NCBI RefSeq assembly: GCF_000186865.1
Contig: NW_008705568.1
Span: 1,401,506 to 1,465,505 of the forward strand
Reading direction: 5' to 3'
Length of the DNA: 64,000 bases
From: Aureococcus anophagefferens
Taxonomy: Eukaryota; Sar; Pelagophyceae; Pelagomonadales; Pelagomonadaceae
A model generated the notes under the pieces. The model made no database searches. It had not been told where the DNA came from and worked only from the letters and a program-made list of their open reading frames with translations. The first letter of the stretch is position 1; every line of letters starts with the position of its first letter. This document shows positions 37,990-49,507 of this stretch, one piece after another. The position numbers and the translations under genes are program-made.

Positions 37990-40900
37990 TCAGAGGCCGC
38001 GCGGGGGGGCACCGTCCCGGCCCTGGAGCTTGAGGATCTGGTCGAGGCGCTGCTCGAGCTTCGCGAGCGTCGCCGTCTGCTTCCGCTGGCTCACGTAGAC
38101 GAAGGCGAGCGACGCGACGAGCACGACGGCGGCGGCGGCCGTCGCGACGACGTGCTCGCGGCGGCTCTCGTGGATGATGGTCGTCGTCGACGTCTCGCGG
38201 ATCGCGGCGGGCGCGGCGCGCGCGTCGCGCTTGAGCCACTTGCGCATCTTGGCGTCGTCCGCGAGCGCCGCGAGGGACCGGCGGCGGCGGCGGCGCGTCT
38301 GCGTGTCGAGGGCGGGGACGTAGTCGCAGCACGCTTTGACGCAGGCGTCGTAGGCGGGCACGATCTCGTCGTCGTCGAAATCGTCCGCGTCGCTCGTCCC
38401 GTCCACGCCGCACAACGAGTCTTTGTTTTCGCCGACCTGCGTGCACGTGTCCCCGGAGTCGCTCGCCACCCACGTGTCGTCGTCCTCGAGGCCGAGCTCC
38501 GACGAGCAGCGGTCCCAGCCAAAGTTGGGGATGGAGAACGACGGCGAGTAGTAGCACCCGAAGGGTTCGTAGTCCTCGTCCCAGGCGTTGTTCTCGCAGT
38601 CCTCGTCGTCGGAGCCGTCGCAGTACGTCGAGTTGTGCCAGACCGGGTGCAGGACCGTGATGCTGCCGTCGTCGTTGAGCTGCTCCTGGTACTGCGTGCA
38701 GCTGTCGGCGGCGCACGACGTGTAGATGGAGATCGTGATGCCCGTATAGTCGTCGCAGGCCGTGTCGGGCCCGTGCTCGATCTTGAGGATGTACTCCCAC
38801 TGGCCGAACTCGATGCCGTTCGCGAACTGCGCGAGGTCGCCCGCGCCGCGCCCGGACCCGTCCATCACGGTGATGTCGAGGCCGAGGTGGTAGCCGTCGG
38901 ACCCGCAACCGTCGTTGTCGGCGTCGTAGTAGTCCTTGCCCGCGTTCCAGGGCGCGTAGACCTGGTCGACCTGGAGGTTGAAATTGACCGGGTAGTCGGC
39001 GGTAACTTGGTCGATTTCCATCGTGTTCTGCAGGATGATCCCGAAGTAGATCGCGTCGCCCGGCACCTGGCCTTCGCAGGACGTGGCGCCCTCCTGGACC
39101 TCGAAGCCGTACCTGCGCGGGTCCCGTGACGCGCGGCCGCGGCGGGGGGCGCGCGGGCGCCGGCGCCGCGCTGGCAGTGGGGGATGATGTCGAAGATCGT
39201 GACCTCCTCGGCGCGGCGCGTCGTCGCGGTCTCGCCCGGGCACGTCGACTCGCCCCCGATGGTCGTAAAGATGGGCGTGCCGTAGACCGTGTCCGTCTCG
39301 ATCTTGACGGCGAAGACGTCGCCGGTCTCCTCGTCGCCGAGCGAGATCGACACCGCGTGGCTCCGCGCCTGGCTCTTCTCCCCGGACCGCCCGAGCTCGA
39401 CGGCGACGGAGCCCTTGGTGGTGAGCGCCATCTCCTCCTCCGTCTCGGCGCCGACGATGTTCAGTTTGCTCTCCGCGAAGAGCGACGCCGAGAACTCGGC
39501 CTCCGCGGCGTAGCCGACGACCTGCTCCAGCGTCGACGTCTGCGTGAACGCGTATTCCATCTCGATCTCGGCGCCGGCCCCGAAGGTGATGTAGCGCGTG
39601 CCGTCGCCGACGGTGTCGAGCATGTAGTTGGGCAGCAGGTCGTCGCCGTTGTTCTCGGGGACGGAGCAGAACGCCGTGAAGGACGGCAGGGTGACCATGT
39701 CGAAGTCGTCGCAGATGCCCAGGAGGTTATTGACCATCTCGAGGCTCGACTGCATCTTGCTGTAGACGTCGCACGTCTCGTCGCCGTAGAGCGAGCCGCT
39801 CTCGCAGTTCGCCTTCGTGTCGATGAGGACGGCGCCGAGGTACTCCGCCTGCGTGAGCATCTGCACGTACGAATACAGGGGAGTGATGCCGCCGACGACG
39901 CGCACGGACTCGAGGTAGAGCTGCCCCGTGTTGAGGAAGTCGGTGAACGTGCTCGTCGTGTCCGAGTCGCTGAGGAACGTCGTGAAGGTCGACGAGATGC
40001 TCGAGAGGATCGAGTTGATGTGGGTCTGGAGCGTCGCGACCTCGTCGCGATCGCTCGTGGCGCGGTAGTTCTTGAGGACCGTCTGCCAGTTGTCGATGGC
40101 CTGCTGGATCTCCTCGAGCTCGGCGGCGCTGAGCGACGTCGACGGGCACGTGTCGCAGGCGATGGGACAGGCCGACGACGCGTTGACGCCGGTGTCGTCG
40201 GTGAGCTGGCAGCGGCTTTGGGCCGTGTCGTCGTTGCTCGCGTACTCGGCGACGTAGTCGCAGTCCTCGGACGGGTTGCCGCTCGCGTACCAGCTCGTGG
40301 AATCCGAGCAGTCCGCGTCGGTCTTCTGCTTGGCGAGGCGCGTCATCTGCTGCTCGATCTGGCTCGCGCTGAGGACGTAGGTCGTCACCGTCTCCGGGAA
40401 CCACTCGTAGGTGTTCTGCGTGACGACGCAGTACTGGGGCCCCTCGGTCGGGTCGTCGTTGTACGCGGTCGCCGCCTCGCTCTTGTCGGACAGGTAGGCG
40501 TAGACCTGGGTCGCGGAGAGGATGCGCAGGTTCGCGCCGCCGCCGACGATGAGGTCCGACGGCTGGCCCGCCTCGAAGGGGTCTCCGCTCGTCGAGATGC
40601 CCGTCGTGAACTCGAACTCGAACTCGAAGGACTTGGTGTTCTCGCGCGTCACCGTCGTCACCGTCGAGTCCTGCTCTCCCTTGATGCCGGCCTTCAATTC
40701 AATCTTATCACCAGTCGTACTGGTGCCGATGCCCAGCGGCGCGATCATTATTTTTTCTTCCGTGTTGATACCCATCTTGGCCGAGAGTTCCTCCGCGTAG
40801 CCGTAGGCGCCCGCGTGCAAGCCGGCGATGGACATGGACACGCCCAGGGTCGACCCCTCCTCCATGCTCACCGACGACGTGCCGCCCGGCGGATCGCGGA

Positions 40901-43900
40901 TCACGGCGAAGATGAGCGTCGGGTCCGTCGTCGCCGCGTAGAGCCGCGGCACGTTGTCCGGCGCCGTGCCCAGGACGGCCATGACGCGGTCGAAGTCGAC
41001 CTCCGAGCCGTCGAACTCGCGGGAGAACGCCAGGCTGAATTGCAGCGTGTAGGGCGAGAAGACGTTGAGCGCGGCGGGCGTCAGCTCGTAGACGTAGCCG
41101 AAGCCGTCGTACATCGACGTGTAGTCGACCGTCAGGTCGTACTCGTCGCTGATCGTCGTCGTCAGGCCCGAAATGCGGTCGTTGAGGGTGATGTCGATGT
41201 CAAACCCGTCGCCGTTCGTCGGCGCGGCCTCGACGTAGACGTTGTCGTCCGTGAGCGAGACGGGCGCGCCGTCGCTCCCGCAGGTGTTCTGGTAATCGTC
41301 GTCGTCGCCGTCGACGGACGCGTACTCGCTGTACTGCCAGGGCCAGGCGCAGACGGCGCCGGGGTAGCGCTCGACGAGCTTGAAGCTCAGCACGAGGTTG
41401 TCCTCTTCCTTGACGAAGATCGACGTCGAGTTGATGCACGTGGGGCCGCCGTATTCGTTGTCGTCGGAGATGGTCGCGGCCGGCGCGTCGAGGAGGAGGA
41501 GCTCGTTGTAGTCCGGGTACTCGGAGAAGCAGGCCCCGGTCGACCCGCAGTTGTTGTACGGCTCGGTCGTGGCGTCGCGCTCGTCGTCGGTGCTCTCGTA
41601 CTCGATCGGCGTGAGCTCGCCGCTGACGAGCGGCAGCAGCTCCACGAAGCTCAGGCAGATCGGCGCCGTGTACGTGAAGTTCTCCTGCACGTCGCCGTTG
41701 GACATGTCGACGCCCGTCAGCTCGTTGAGGTAGAGGTCATTGAACCACTGGTCGATGCGGTTGTTGCTCGAGCCCGCTTCGGAGACGGCGCAGGGGAGGC
41801 GGTCGCTGCCCGAGAAGCCCGGGATGGGCACGCGGCAGGGGTTGACGTCGACGGAATCGTCGTCGTTCGATACGATGTCGTCGTAGGAGTAGTCCTCGCA
41901 ATTCTCGAGCGTCTCGCCGTCGAGGTCTTCGCTCTCGTACATGGTCACGGTGTAGGATTCGAGCGGGAAGACCTTGACCGTGTCGAGTCCCATGTAGGTG
42001 ACGAGCTCCTTCTCGAAGCCGCAGCTGTCCGCCGTGACGGAGAAGCCCTGGCCCGTGATGAACTCCTGGCCCGCCGCGCCGCCGAGGAGCGAGATGGTGA
42101 TGTACATCCACGTGCTCGTGACGAAGTCCACGTTCGCGTCGCCGTCCGTCGTGAAGGTGATCGACGGGGCCGCGACCTTGGTCTGGACGACCGCGTCGTC
42201 GTCGTCGACGTCGGTCGAGACCTTGAAGTCGATGGCGGTGTTGTTGTCGCTCCCGGCGTAGCCTTCAAAGTACACGGTGACGAGCTCGCCGATCATCGGC
42301 GCGAACTCAAAGTAGCCGAGGTCGTCCGTCGAGTACGAGTCCGTCGACCCGCTCTCGCGTAGCATGTAGATCGTCTGGCCCGACGGGAGCGCGCAGTAGC
42401 ACTGGCCCGCCGTGGCCTCGGGCTCCCAGGAGGGGAGGATCTGGTCGCCGCAGTCGCCCCAGTACTTGTCGAAGTTCCGGTCCGGGTTCGAGCTGTCCGT
42501 GCCGCCCCCCGACCGGAGGTAGCCGCGGACCGAGACGGACGTCTCGTCCTTGATGTTGGCATTGCCGCCGTAGACGTGCGTCGAGGTCACGGCCTGCCAG
42601 GACGGGTTGAAGACGTGGGGCCCGAGCACGGGGTCGACGAGGCTGCAGGTCACGTTGAAGTACTGCTTCGACGCGCTCCACGTCTCGTCGACGATGCGGA
42701 TGAGCGGGCTGTAGTCGCCGTTCACGTCCGTGTAGCCGTAGACGACGGGGTCGTAGCTCGGGTCCATCGTCGTGCTGTCGAGCATGTGGGACACGCTCAC
42801 GTAGACGTCGGGCACGGGCGTGCCCGCGCCGCTGGACGTCACGACGCTCACCGTGAAGAGGCTGAGCCAGGGCACGGTGTAGACCGTCGTGCCCGTGAAA
42901 TTGGTCATGTCCGTGTCTTGGTCGGCCCAGTTCGGGTTCGCGACGACGGTGTAGACGACGCGGGCACCGGGCGTGTAGCCGGTCTTCGTGTCCGTGAACG
43001 TGAGGGGCGCGACCGTGGCGCCGCACTTGGAGCTCGGCACGAGCACGTCCGCGACCTGGGTGTTCGAGCTCGCCGACGTGCCCTGGGACCGGCGGTAGAC
43101 GTTGAACTCGCCCTCGCTGTTGTACGTGTCGAGCCACGTCAGCGTGACGCCGTTGAAGCCCGCGGCGCCGTTGCCCATGTCCGGCAGGATGTCGAGGGGC
43201 GCGCCGAGGACGCGGAGGCCGACCATGCAGATGATGGACGTGAGCGCGGCGTCCGCGTCGTCGTCGCCGTCCCCGTCGTACTCCGTGTAGATGCAGTAGA
43301 TGCGCTTCGTGTCGATCTGCGCGATGCTCAGGCCGTCGGAGATCGTGTAGGACCGGCCGGTGGACGCGTCGACGTAGTCGGAGGGGAAGGAGTCGTCGTC
43401 CATCTCGATGCCGTTGAGGTAGCCGCACTGGCGGTAGACGATCGAGCCCGCGTCGTCGTCCGGGTCCGGGTACGCGTCCTCCGTGTAGGCCCACGTGACG
43501 TCGACGGGCGTGTCGAGGCTCGCGCCGCAGACGTCCGACGAGTCGGACGTCGACGGGAACGACGCCGCGTAGGAGTCGATGAAGGTGCTCCCGCCCCAGT
43601 AGTAGGTCTGGGACATCTGGAGCGACGCCATCGCGCTCGTGACCATGGACGTGATCAGGACCGTCGAGTCGTCGTCGTCGTTCGTGTAGTACTCCTTCTG
43701 ATCCGTCTCGATCGTGTACGAGAAGTAGTCGTCGTTGTCGTCCTGCGAGAGCGTCGCGTCCCAGGTGCTCGACATGCCGCTGGGCTGCGACACGGTGATC
43801 GTGATCGCCGCGTCGTCGACGTCGTCGGACTTGACCAGGAAGAAGATCTTGCGGAGGCCGTAGGACGTCGGGAACGTCGCGGACGCCGTGCCCGTGTCGT

Positions 43901-46849
43901 CGTCCCAGACCTCGCAGCTGTAGCTCAGCTTGACGTCGTTGTTGCCGAACGCGCGGATCTTGAAGTCGTCCGTGTCCGAGATGGCGCCCGTGGCCTGCAC
44001 GATGGAGACGGTGTAGAGCGAGTCCGCGGTATCGCAGTCGTCCGTCGACGCGACGATGGGCTCGGGCACGGGGACGGACCAGACGTAGTTGTTCGTGTCG
44101 TCGAGGTTCGTCACGTTGACGTGGTACGTCGCGAGGCAGGCCGTGACCTCGGCGTAGGTCAGGATGTTGTTGCTGTCGAGGTCCCACTCCTGGAGCGCGG
44201 AGCGGACGTCGTTCGTCACCGTGACCGTGTCGTCGACGGCCGCCGTCGTGCCGATGTACGCGCGCGTCAGCGGGTTCGCCATGAGGAGCATGTGGCCGAG
44301 CGAGATCGTCGCGACGGTCGAGCACGAGGTCACGGTGCACAGCTCGCCCGCCCAGCCGGTCTCGCAGACGCACTCGCCCTGCGACGCGGCCCCGTCGGAG
44401 TAGGTGGAGTAGTGGCCCGGCTCGCCGTCGTCGTTGTCGGCGGCGCAGTCGACGCAGTCCGTCGCGCCGGCCGCGTCCTGGTACGTGCCGCCGGGGCACG
44501 CCGCGCACCCCGTCGCGCCGTCGTGGCCCGAGTAGCGGCCCGCGGGGCAGTCCGTGCACTCAGTCGCGGCGTCGCCGCTGTAGGTGCCCGCGGGGCACGT
44601 GACGCACTCGGTGCCGGCGTCGTACGTGCCCGCCTCGCAGAGCGTGCAGGCCGTCTCGAGGGAGATGGCGCCCGTCTCGCCCGTGGAGACGTAGCCCGTG
44701 GGGCACGCCGTGCAGTTGGACGCGCCGCTCCCGGCGTAGCTGCCCGCGGCGCACGTCGTGCACGTCGAGCGGCCGGCCTCGGCGTACGTGCCCGACGGGC
44801 AGCTCTTGCAGCCCGTCGCCCCGTCGACGCTCGAGTAGCGCCCGCTGGCGCACTCGCTGCAGCCGTGGCTCCAGTAGTAGTAGTCCATGCCCTGCGCGTT
44901 CCCGTTCGACGGCGCGCAGCCAAAATAAAGGCCGCAGCCGTAGCCCGTGGAGTCGTCGGCGTCGAAGTAGATGCCGTCGCACTGCTCGCTCGTGCAGAGG
45001 TCCTGGCAGGCCTCGAGGCTGTCGCCCGCGTCCGTCGTGGAGAACTCGTAGTACTCGACCTGGCCGGCGCTGTCGTCGTCGCCCTGGAGGTGGCCGCCGA
45101 AGTAGTTGCCGCAGCCGTGGCCCTGGGACCAGTAGATGGCGTCGCAGCCGGCCTCCATGCACTGGTCCTGGCAGCCCTCGAGGCTCACGGACGCCGGGAG
45201 GCCGAGCGCGTTGTCCGTGTCGTAGCCGTAGCCGCAGCCCCCGGACACGTCCGGGCAGTAGCGCTCGAAGGAGCTCCAGCTCTCCCAGTAGCCCGCGACC
45301 CTCGTGAAGATGCCCGTGGCCACGTAGCCGCCGCCCCAGACGTAGCCCTCCGGGCGGCAGGCGCCCGCGTCGCTCGGGCAGTAGGCGGCGAACTCCGTCC
45401 AGTCGGCGCAGACGCGGCCCGCGCCCAGGGCGACGAAGGCCCCGGCGTTCGCGTCGAGGCCCGACGAGGCGCCGTAGTAGCCCGCGGGGCAGGACGTGCA
45501 GTCCTCGCCGCCGAAGGTGTAGGTGCCCTGCGGGCACGCCGCGCAGCCCGTCGCGGACCCGGAGCTGTAGCGGCCGCCGGGGCAGTCCTCGCAGTTCGTG
45601 CACGTGCAGCAGCTGTCGCATTCGTCGTCGCAGCCGCTGTGGGAATCGTCGCAGCCGTTGTCGCAGCTGCCGCCGCACAGGTAGGGCCAGTCCTGGCAGT
45701 CCTTGCCCGCGTAGTAGCCGCTGCTGCTGTACGTGTTGGGCGGGCAGCCGGTGCTGCTGATGTCGCAGAGGCCGAGGTCGCCCTCGTCGAGCTGGCGCCG
45801 GAACTCGGCCATGAGATCGCCGGCCGGCGCCTGCTCGTCGCAGACCGCGGCCCGCGTGCCGGCGAGGCCGAGCGTGAGGTGCGTCGAGCCCTCCGCCTCC
45901 GTCGCGCGCGCGCTGTGCACGGCGCCCTGGGGCAGGAAGAGCAGGTCGCCGGGCCCGAGCTCGAAGTCGTCGCAGACCTCGAGGCCCGACATCTCGCTCG
46001 CGTCGTACGTCGCGCACGTGCCGTGCTTGGCGACGGCGTGCACCTGCGCGGCGTTCAAATGCTCCGGCGTCGCGCGGATCGCGCGGCGCGCGCGAGCGCC
46101 GCCGCGAGCTCGACGAGCGACGGACGCTTCGTCCGATCATCGGCCGGAGCGACGTCGACGCGACCGGGCTCGGGCGCCGTCGACGTCGGGCCCCGCGCGG
46201 CTTCGACGCCGGCCGGAGCCGGCGTGCAGACGTGCCAGGCCTTGGCCCCGGCGATCTGGAAGACGACGACGTCGTTGAGGTCCGTGTGGTTCGCCAGCGC
46301 CGCGGCGCCGGGCGCGGACACGTAGACGTGGGCCGTGTCGCCGCGGTCGAGGTCGAAGACGGGCTTGGGGAAGAGGCGTTCGACGGCGGCCGTCGCCGCG
46401 CGCTCCGACGCGTCGACGCCGAAGAGGTACTCGAGGCGCGCGACGACGGACATGCGCTCCTCGCGCGCGTCGGACGCCACCGGCTCCGGCGCGCCCAGGC
46501 CCGCGAGCAGCGCGGCGGCCGCGGCGTCGCCGCCGAACGGCTCGCCGCCGCCGTCGCCCTTGACCGCGGTGCGCGGCGCGGCGCCGTCGCTCACGAAGGG
46601 CGCCAGCAGCGCGCTCCGCAGCGTGGCGAGCTCGTCCGGCGCGTAGGCGCCGCCGCCGCGCGCGAGGAAGACCTCGCGCCGCGCGACGTGCGCCGCGAAC
46701 CAGGTCGCATTCGGGCCGATGTCGCTGCCCCAGGCCGTGGAGAGGTCTTCGTGCTGCAGGGTCGCGACCACCTCGGGGTCGAGACGGTCGAACTGGAAGC
46801 CGGAGGAGACGGGGAGCGCGAGCAGCAGGGCGAGCGCGGCACGCGCCAT
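37990..46849 (-). CDS. Giant fusion: JmjC-type cupin plus Cys-rich ectodomain and C-terminal membrane anchor
   Basis: Exons 46849-46103, 46043-39172 and 39112-37990, 2913 residues. The start MARAALALLLALPVSSG is a signal peptide. Residues ~1-310 are a cupin_4/JmjC-like 2OG hydroxylase core with iron ligands H-x-D in ALANHTDLNDVVVFQIAGAK (about 185-187) and the distal His in LFLPQGAVHSARA (about 290). Residues ~350-810 are Cys-rich, with many GCC2/GCC3-type repeats (CPAGTYSGDAATECTDCPAG), two PAN-like blocks (LEGCQDQCMEAGCDAIYW) and an EGF-like CVCETGWAGELC. A DLDSNNILTYAEV EF-hand loop follows (about 868), then a long Asp/Ser/Thr-rich extracellular region including FN3-like parts. HVVATAAAAVVLVASLAFVYV (about 2857-2877) is the anchor, followed by a short coiled coil. 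Both introns are 59 bp, GC-AG, and frame-exact. Confidence 0.7.
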
Positions 46850-47390
46850 GAGATCGAGAGTTTGAAGCATGCTGCCCGCAGAAATCGACGTCGAAGGCGG
46901 TCGGAATGCCTGAAGATCGAGGCTGCCTGCTTCGGAAAATCGGGCACGCAGCTGCGTTGGACAACGCACTAATATAATCTGCATGGCAGAGTTGACCAAT
47001 TTATTGAAGGGAACGCGAACCCAGATTTATCGACCGAGAGCTCTGACACAAATTCATATGCAAAACTAACCCTTGACGGAATAAACTTCACAATCTATGA
47101 TGAATTTTGGGATATTGATGGCTCGGAGCGCACAGCTTATATTGAAGGAGATGCAGACCTTTAAACGAATGGCTCGCATCGTTTATGATATATACGTTGG
47201 GCAATTATAATCACTACGGCTCATTTCCTATATGTTGAAGCTTAAAAAGCTGAGTTCAAGTTGCAAACTTTGAACTTGCTTGCAACGTAACACGTAACCC
47301 GAATAAGTACCCGAATCCAGCGGCTCCGAGTTCCCACCGAGCCCGCTGAGACTGCCCGTTGCAAGCATAGTACACTTGTGCGCCGGGACC
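46850..47390. other. Intergenic region with an AT-rich island
   Basis: The first 100 bases are the leader and promoter zone of the giant gene. Base composition then changes sharply: 46960-47300 is AT-rich, unlike anything else in the window. It contains the ORF remnant described separately and no other feature I can name. Confidence 0.6.
46973..47164 (+). other. AT-rich open reading frame without a start codon (possible foreign gene fragment)
   Basis: Between a TAA at 46970-46972 and a TAA at 47162-47164 there are 63 sense codons with A/T-rich third positions, unlike every neighbour. The reading is protein-like: QFIEGNANPDLSTESSDTNS, YAKLTLDGINFTIYDEFWD and YIEGDADL. There is no ATG in the frame. 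It could be an exon with nearby splice sites, a fragment of a laterally acquired or viral gene, or chance in a low-GC stretch. No family recognised. Confidence 0.3.
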
Positions 47391-48504
47391 TCAGAGCGCG
47401 GGCCGCGCCGCGGCCGCGGAGAAGACGTGCTCCGTCGCGTGCGCGTAGGTCGATCCCGGGCGGAGCACGGCGGAGGGGAAGTGCGCGTTGTGGAGCGCGT
47501 CGGGGAAGAGCTGGGTCTCGAGGCAGAGGCCCGCGTGGCGCCCGTAGCGCGTCCCGCCGCGGCCGGCGACGCCGTCGAGGAAGTTGCCCGTGTAGACCTG
47601 GACGCCCGGCTGGTCCGTGGACACGACCATGGCGCGGCCGCTCGCCGGCGCGTAGAGCGCCGCGGCGCGCCGGAGGCCGCCGGGCGCGACGGCGCCGCCG
47701 AGCGCCTGCGGTCGCGGGGGGAACGCGGTCGCGGGCCGTCGCGGCGGGGAAAGATTCCCCGGCGCGGGGCCGCGCGTAGTTGTGGTCGTAGCCGGCGCCC
47801 CCGTCGGTGTCGTAGAGCGCGTCGCCGAGGCGGCGGCCGGCGGAGAGGTCCATGGCCCCCGCGGCCCGCCGGATCTCGCCCGTCGGGATCGCGCCCTCGC
47901 CGACGGGCGTGTAGAACGACGCGTCGACCTGGAGCTCGTGGTCGACGACGGGCGACGCGCCGCCGTCGTTGAGGTTCCAGTAGGCGTGGTTCGTCAGGTT
48001 CACGGGCGTCGCCTTGTCCGTCGTCGCGGCGTAGGCCACGCGCAGCGTCCTCGGGTCGGGGAGGCTGTAGGTCACTCGGGCGTCGAGCGTTCCCGGGTAG
48101 CCCTCGTCGCCGTCGCCGCTCCGCAGCGCGAGCGTCAGCGCCGTCGCACTCGCGTCGACCACGGTCCAGCGCCGCTTGTCGAAGCCGACGGTTCCGCCGT
48201 GGAGGTGGTTCGCGCCGTCGTTCGCCGCGAGCGTATACGTCGCGCCGTCGAGCTCGAAGGCCGCGCCCTTCGTGCGGTTCGCGACGCGGCCGGCGACGCA
48301 CCCGAAATAGGCGCTCCGCCCGTCGAGGTAGGGCGCGTCGCCCTCGCCCTCGTCGAAGCCCAGGGTCACCTCGCCGAGGGCGCCGTTCCGGTCCGGCGCG
48401 AGGACGCTCGACAGCGTCGCGCCGAGGGGCCGCACCGTGACGACGATGCTCGACGCGACGGCGTGGCGCAGCGTGTACGACGCCTGCTGCGTCATCGCCG
48501 CCAT
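47391..48504 (-). CDS. Aldose 1-epimerase (galactose mutarotase) family
   Basis: Two exons, 48504-47776 and 47705-47391, about 347 residues. The enzyme interconverts alpha and beta anomers of aldoses such as galactose and glucose. Family motifs are GCVAGRVANRTKGAAFEL, ANDGANHLHGGTVGFDKR (catalytic His), TPVNLTNHAYWNLN (second His), GYDHNY and, after the intron, GVQVYTGNFLDG, with ETQLFPDALHN (catalytic Glu). The intron is 70 bp with a GC donor: AAC TAC|GCGCGG to CCGCAG|GCG CTC. Splicing restores GYDHNYALGGAVAPGGLRRAA, a normal epimerase sequence, whereas read-through is Arg-rich and out of frame. No signal peptide from the ATG at 48504, so cytosolic. Confidence 0.85.
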
Positions 48505-48802
48505 GGGGGAGATGCTGCCGAGTGCCGGAGACTGCGCACGGCCCAGTGCGGCCGCGCGCGAGCGAGTGGTGATTCTTGCCGCACCTGCGGGCAGGCTATT
48601 CTCCGAAGCAGCGGTGCCCACCGTGCACTCGGCTTGCACTTCATGTGCTCATGTTGACGTCGAGAAATTACGAGCTCTCCAAAGCGCGCTCGCGGCCCCG
48701 CCCTCCTCGCCGACGTGGCCTCGCGGGCCCTGGCGCGCGCGCCCTCGGGAGCTTCGCGGCGCCGCCGGCTCCGGGCGCGCCCGGCGCGGCCCGGCGCGCG
48801 CG

Positions 48803-49365
48803 CTAGTTCATGTTCGGCATGCACGAACACGAACCTGCGACGAACGAAGCCGTCGACGCGCCGGCCGCGCCCCGCGTCCCCCCCCCCGCGCGCGCCTCGC
48901 GGACGCCGGCCGGGGCTGCAGTCGAAGCCGTCGTCGTCGTCGACGACGGGCGGCTGGTCTCTGTTGGTCAGCGCGACCTGCTCGTCGAGCCTGCGCGGGG
49001 GGGGAGACGGGGTCGGCGGCCGCGCGCCGCTCGGACGGCGCCCCGGCGGGGCGGGGGGGGGCGGGGGGGGTGCCCCGAGGGGGGGCGCGGCCCGGGGCGC
49101 GGCGGCGCGCGGTTTGTCGGTTTTCAGGGGCTTGCCTCCGACGAGGAAGCGGCACTCGGCCTCGTCGATGCCGCTCAGCTCCGCGTACTGTTTGATGACC
49201 TCCGTCATGGGCGTCCCCGCCTGGACCTTCATCAATCGCACCTGCGGCGGGCCCGACCTTCCTTCGACGGACGATGGTGTCCGGGGCCGTCGGCGCGTCC
49301 GGGAGGCGCCGGCGCGCCACCTCGCCGGTCTCCTTGTCCGTCGCGCGGATCGTGTACGACGGCAT
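48803..49365 (-). CDS. Small SUMO-like (ubiquitin-fold) protein
   Basis: Modelled as four exons: 49365-49321, 49241-49111, 48990-48920, 48834-48803, about 92 residues. The first two give MPSYTIRATDKETGE joined to VRLMKVQAGTPMTEVIKQYA and ELSGIDEAECRFLVGGKPL, the pattern of SUMO and Rad60-SLD domains (strand, VKxxTPLxxLMxxY helix, FLxxGxxL). The first intron (79 bp, GTGGCG donor) is well supported because it restores the beta-hairpin. The others are less so: a 120-bp GC-donor intron keeps frame either way, and the third exon leads to an acidic VVDDDDGFD then CSCSCMPNMN. There is no terminal Gly-Gly for conjugation in this model, so it may act as a binding module or the 3' model may be wrong. 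Confidence 0.5.
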
Positions 49366-49507
49366 GGTCCGCGAGACCCCCGCCCCTTTGGCCCCCGAAG
49401 CGTAACTAGCACGCTCTTGTCGGCCGCACAGCCGGGGCTGCCCTCGATTCGGTGGCCCGCGTCTGAATTGTCGAAGATATATCGATGCCGTGCCCTTCAA
49501 CACGGGC

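Noticed and set aside
39126..46325. Very long plus-strand open frames opposite the giant gene
   Set aside because: Repetitive Val/Arg/Asp translations with no domain; they mirror the Cys-rich gene on the other strand.
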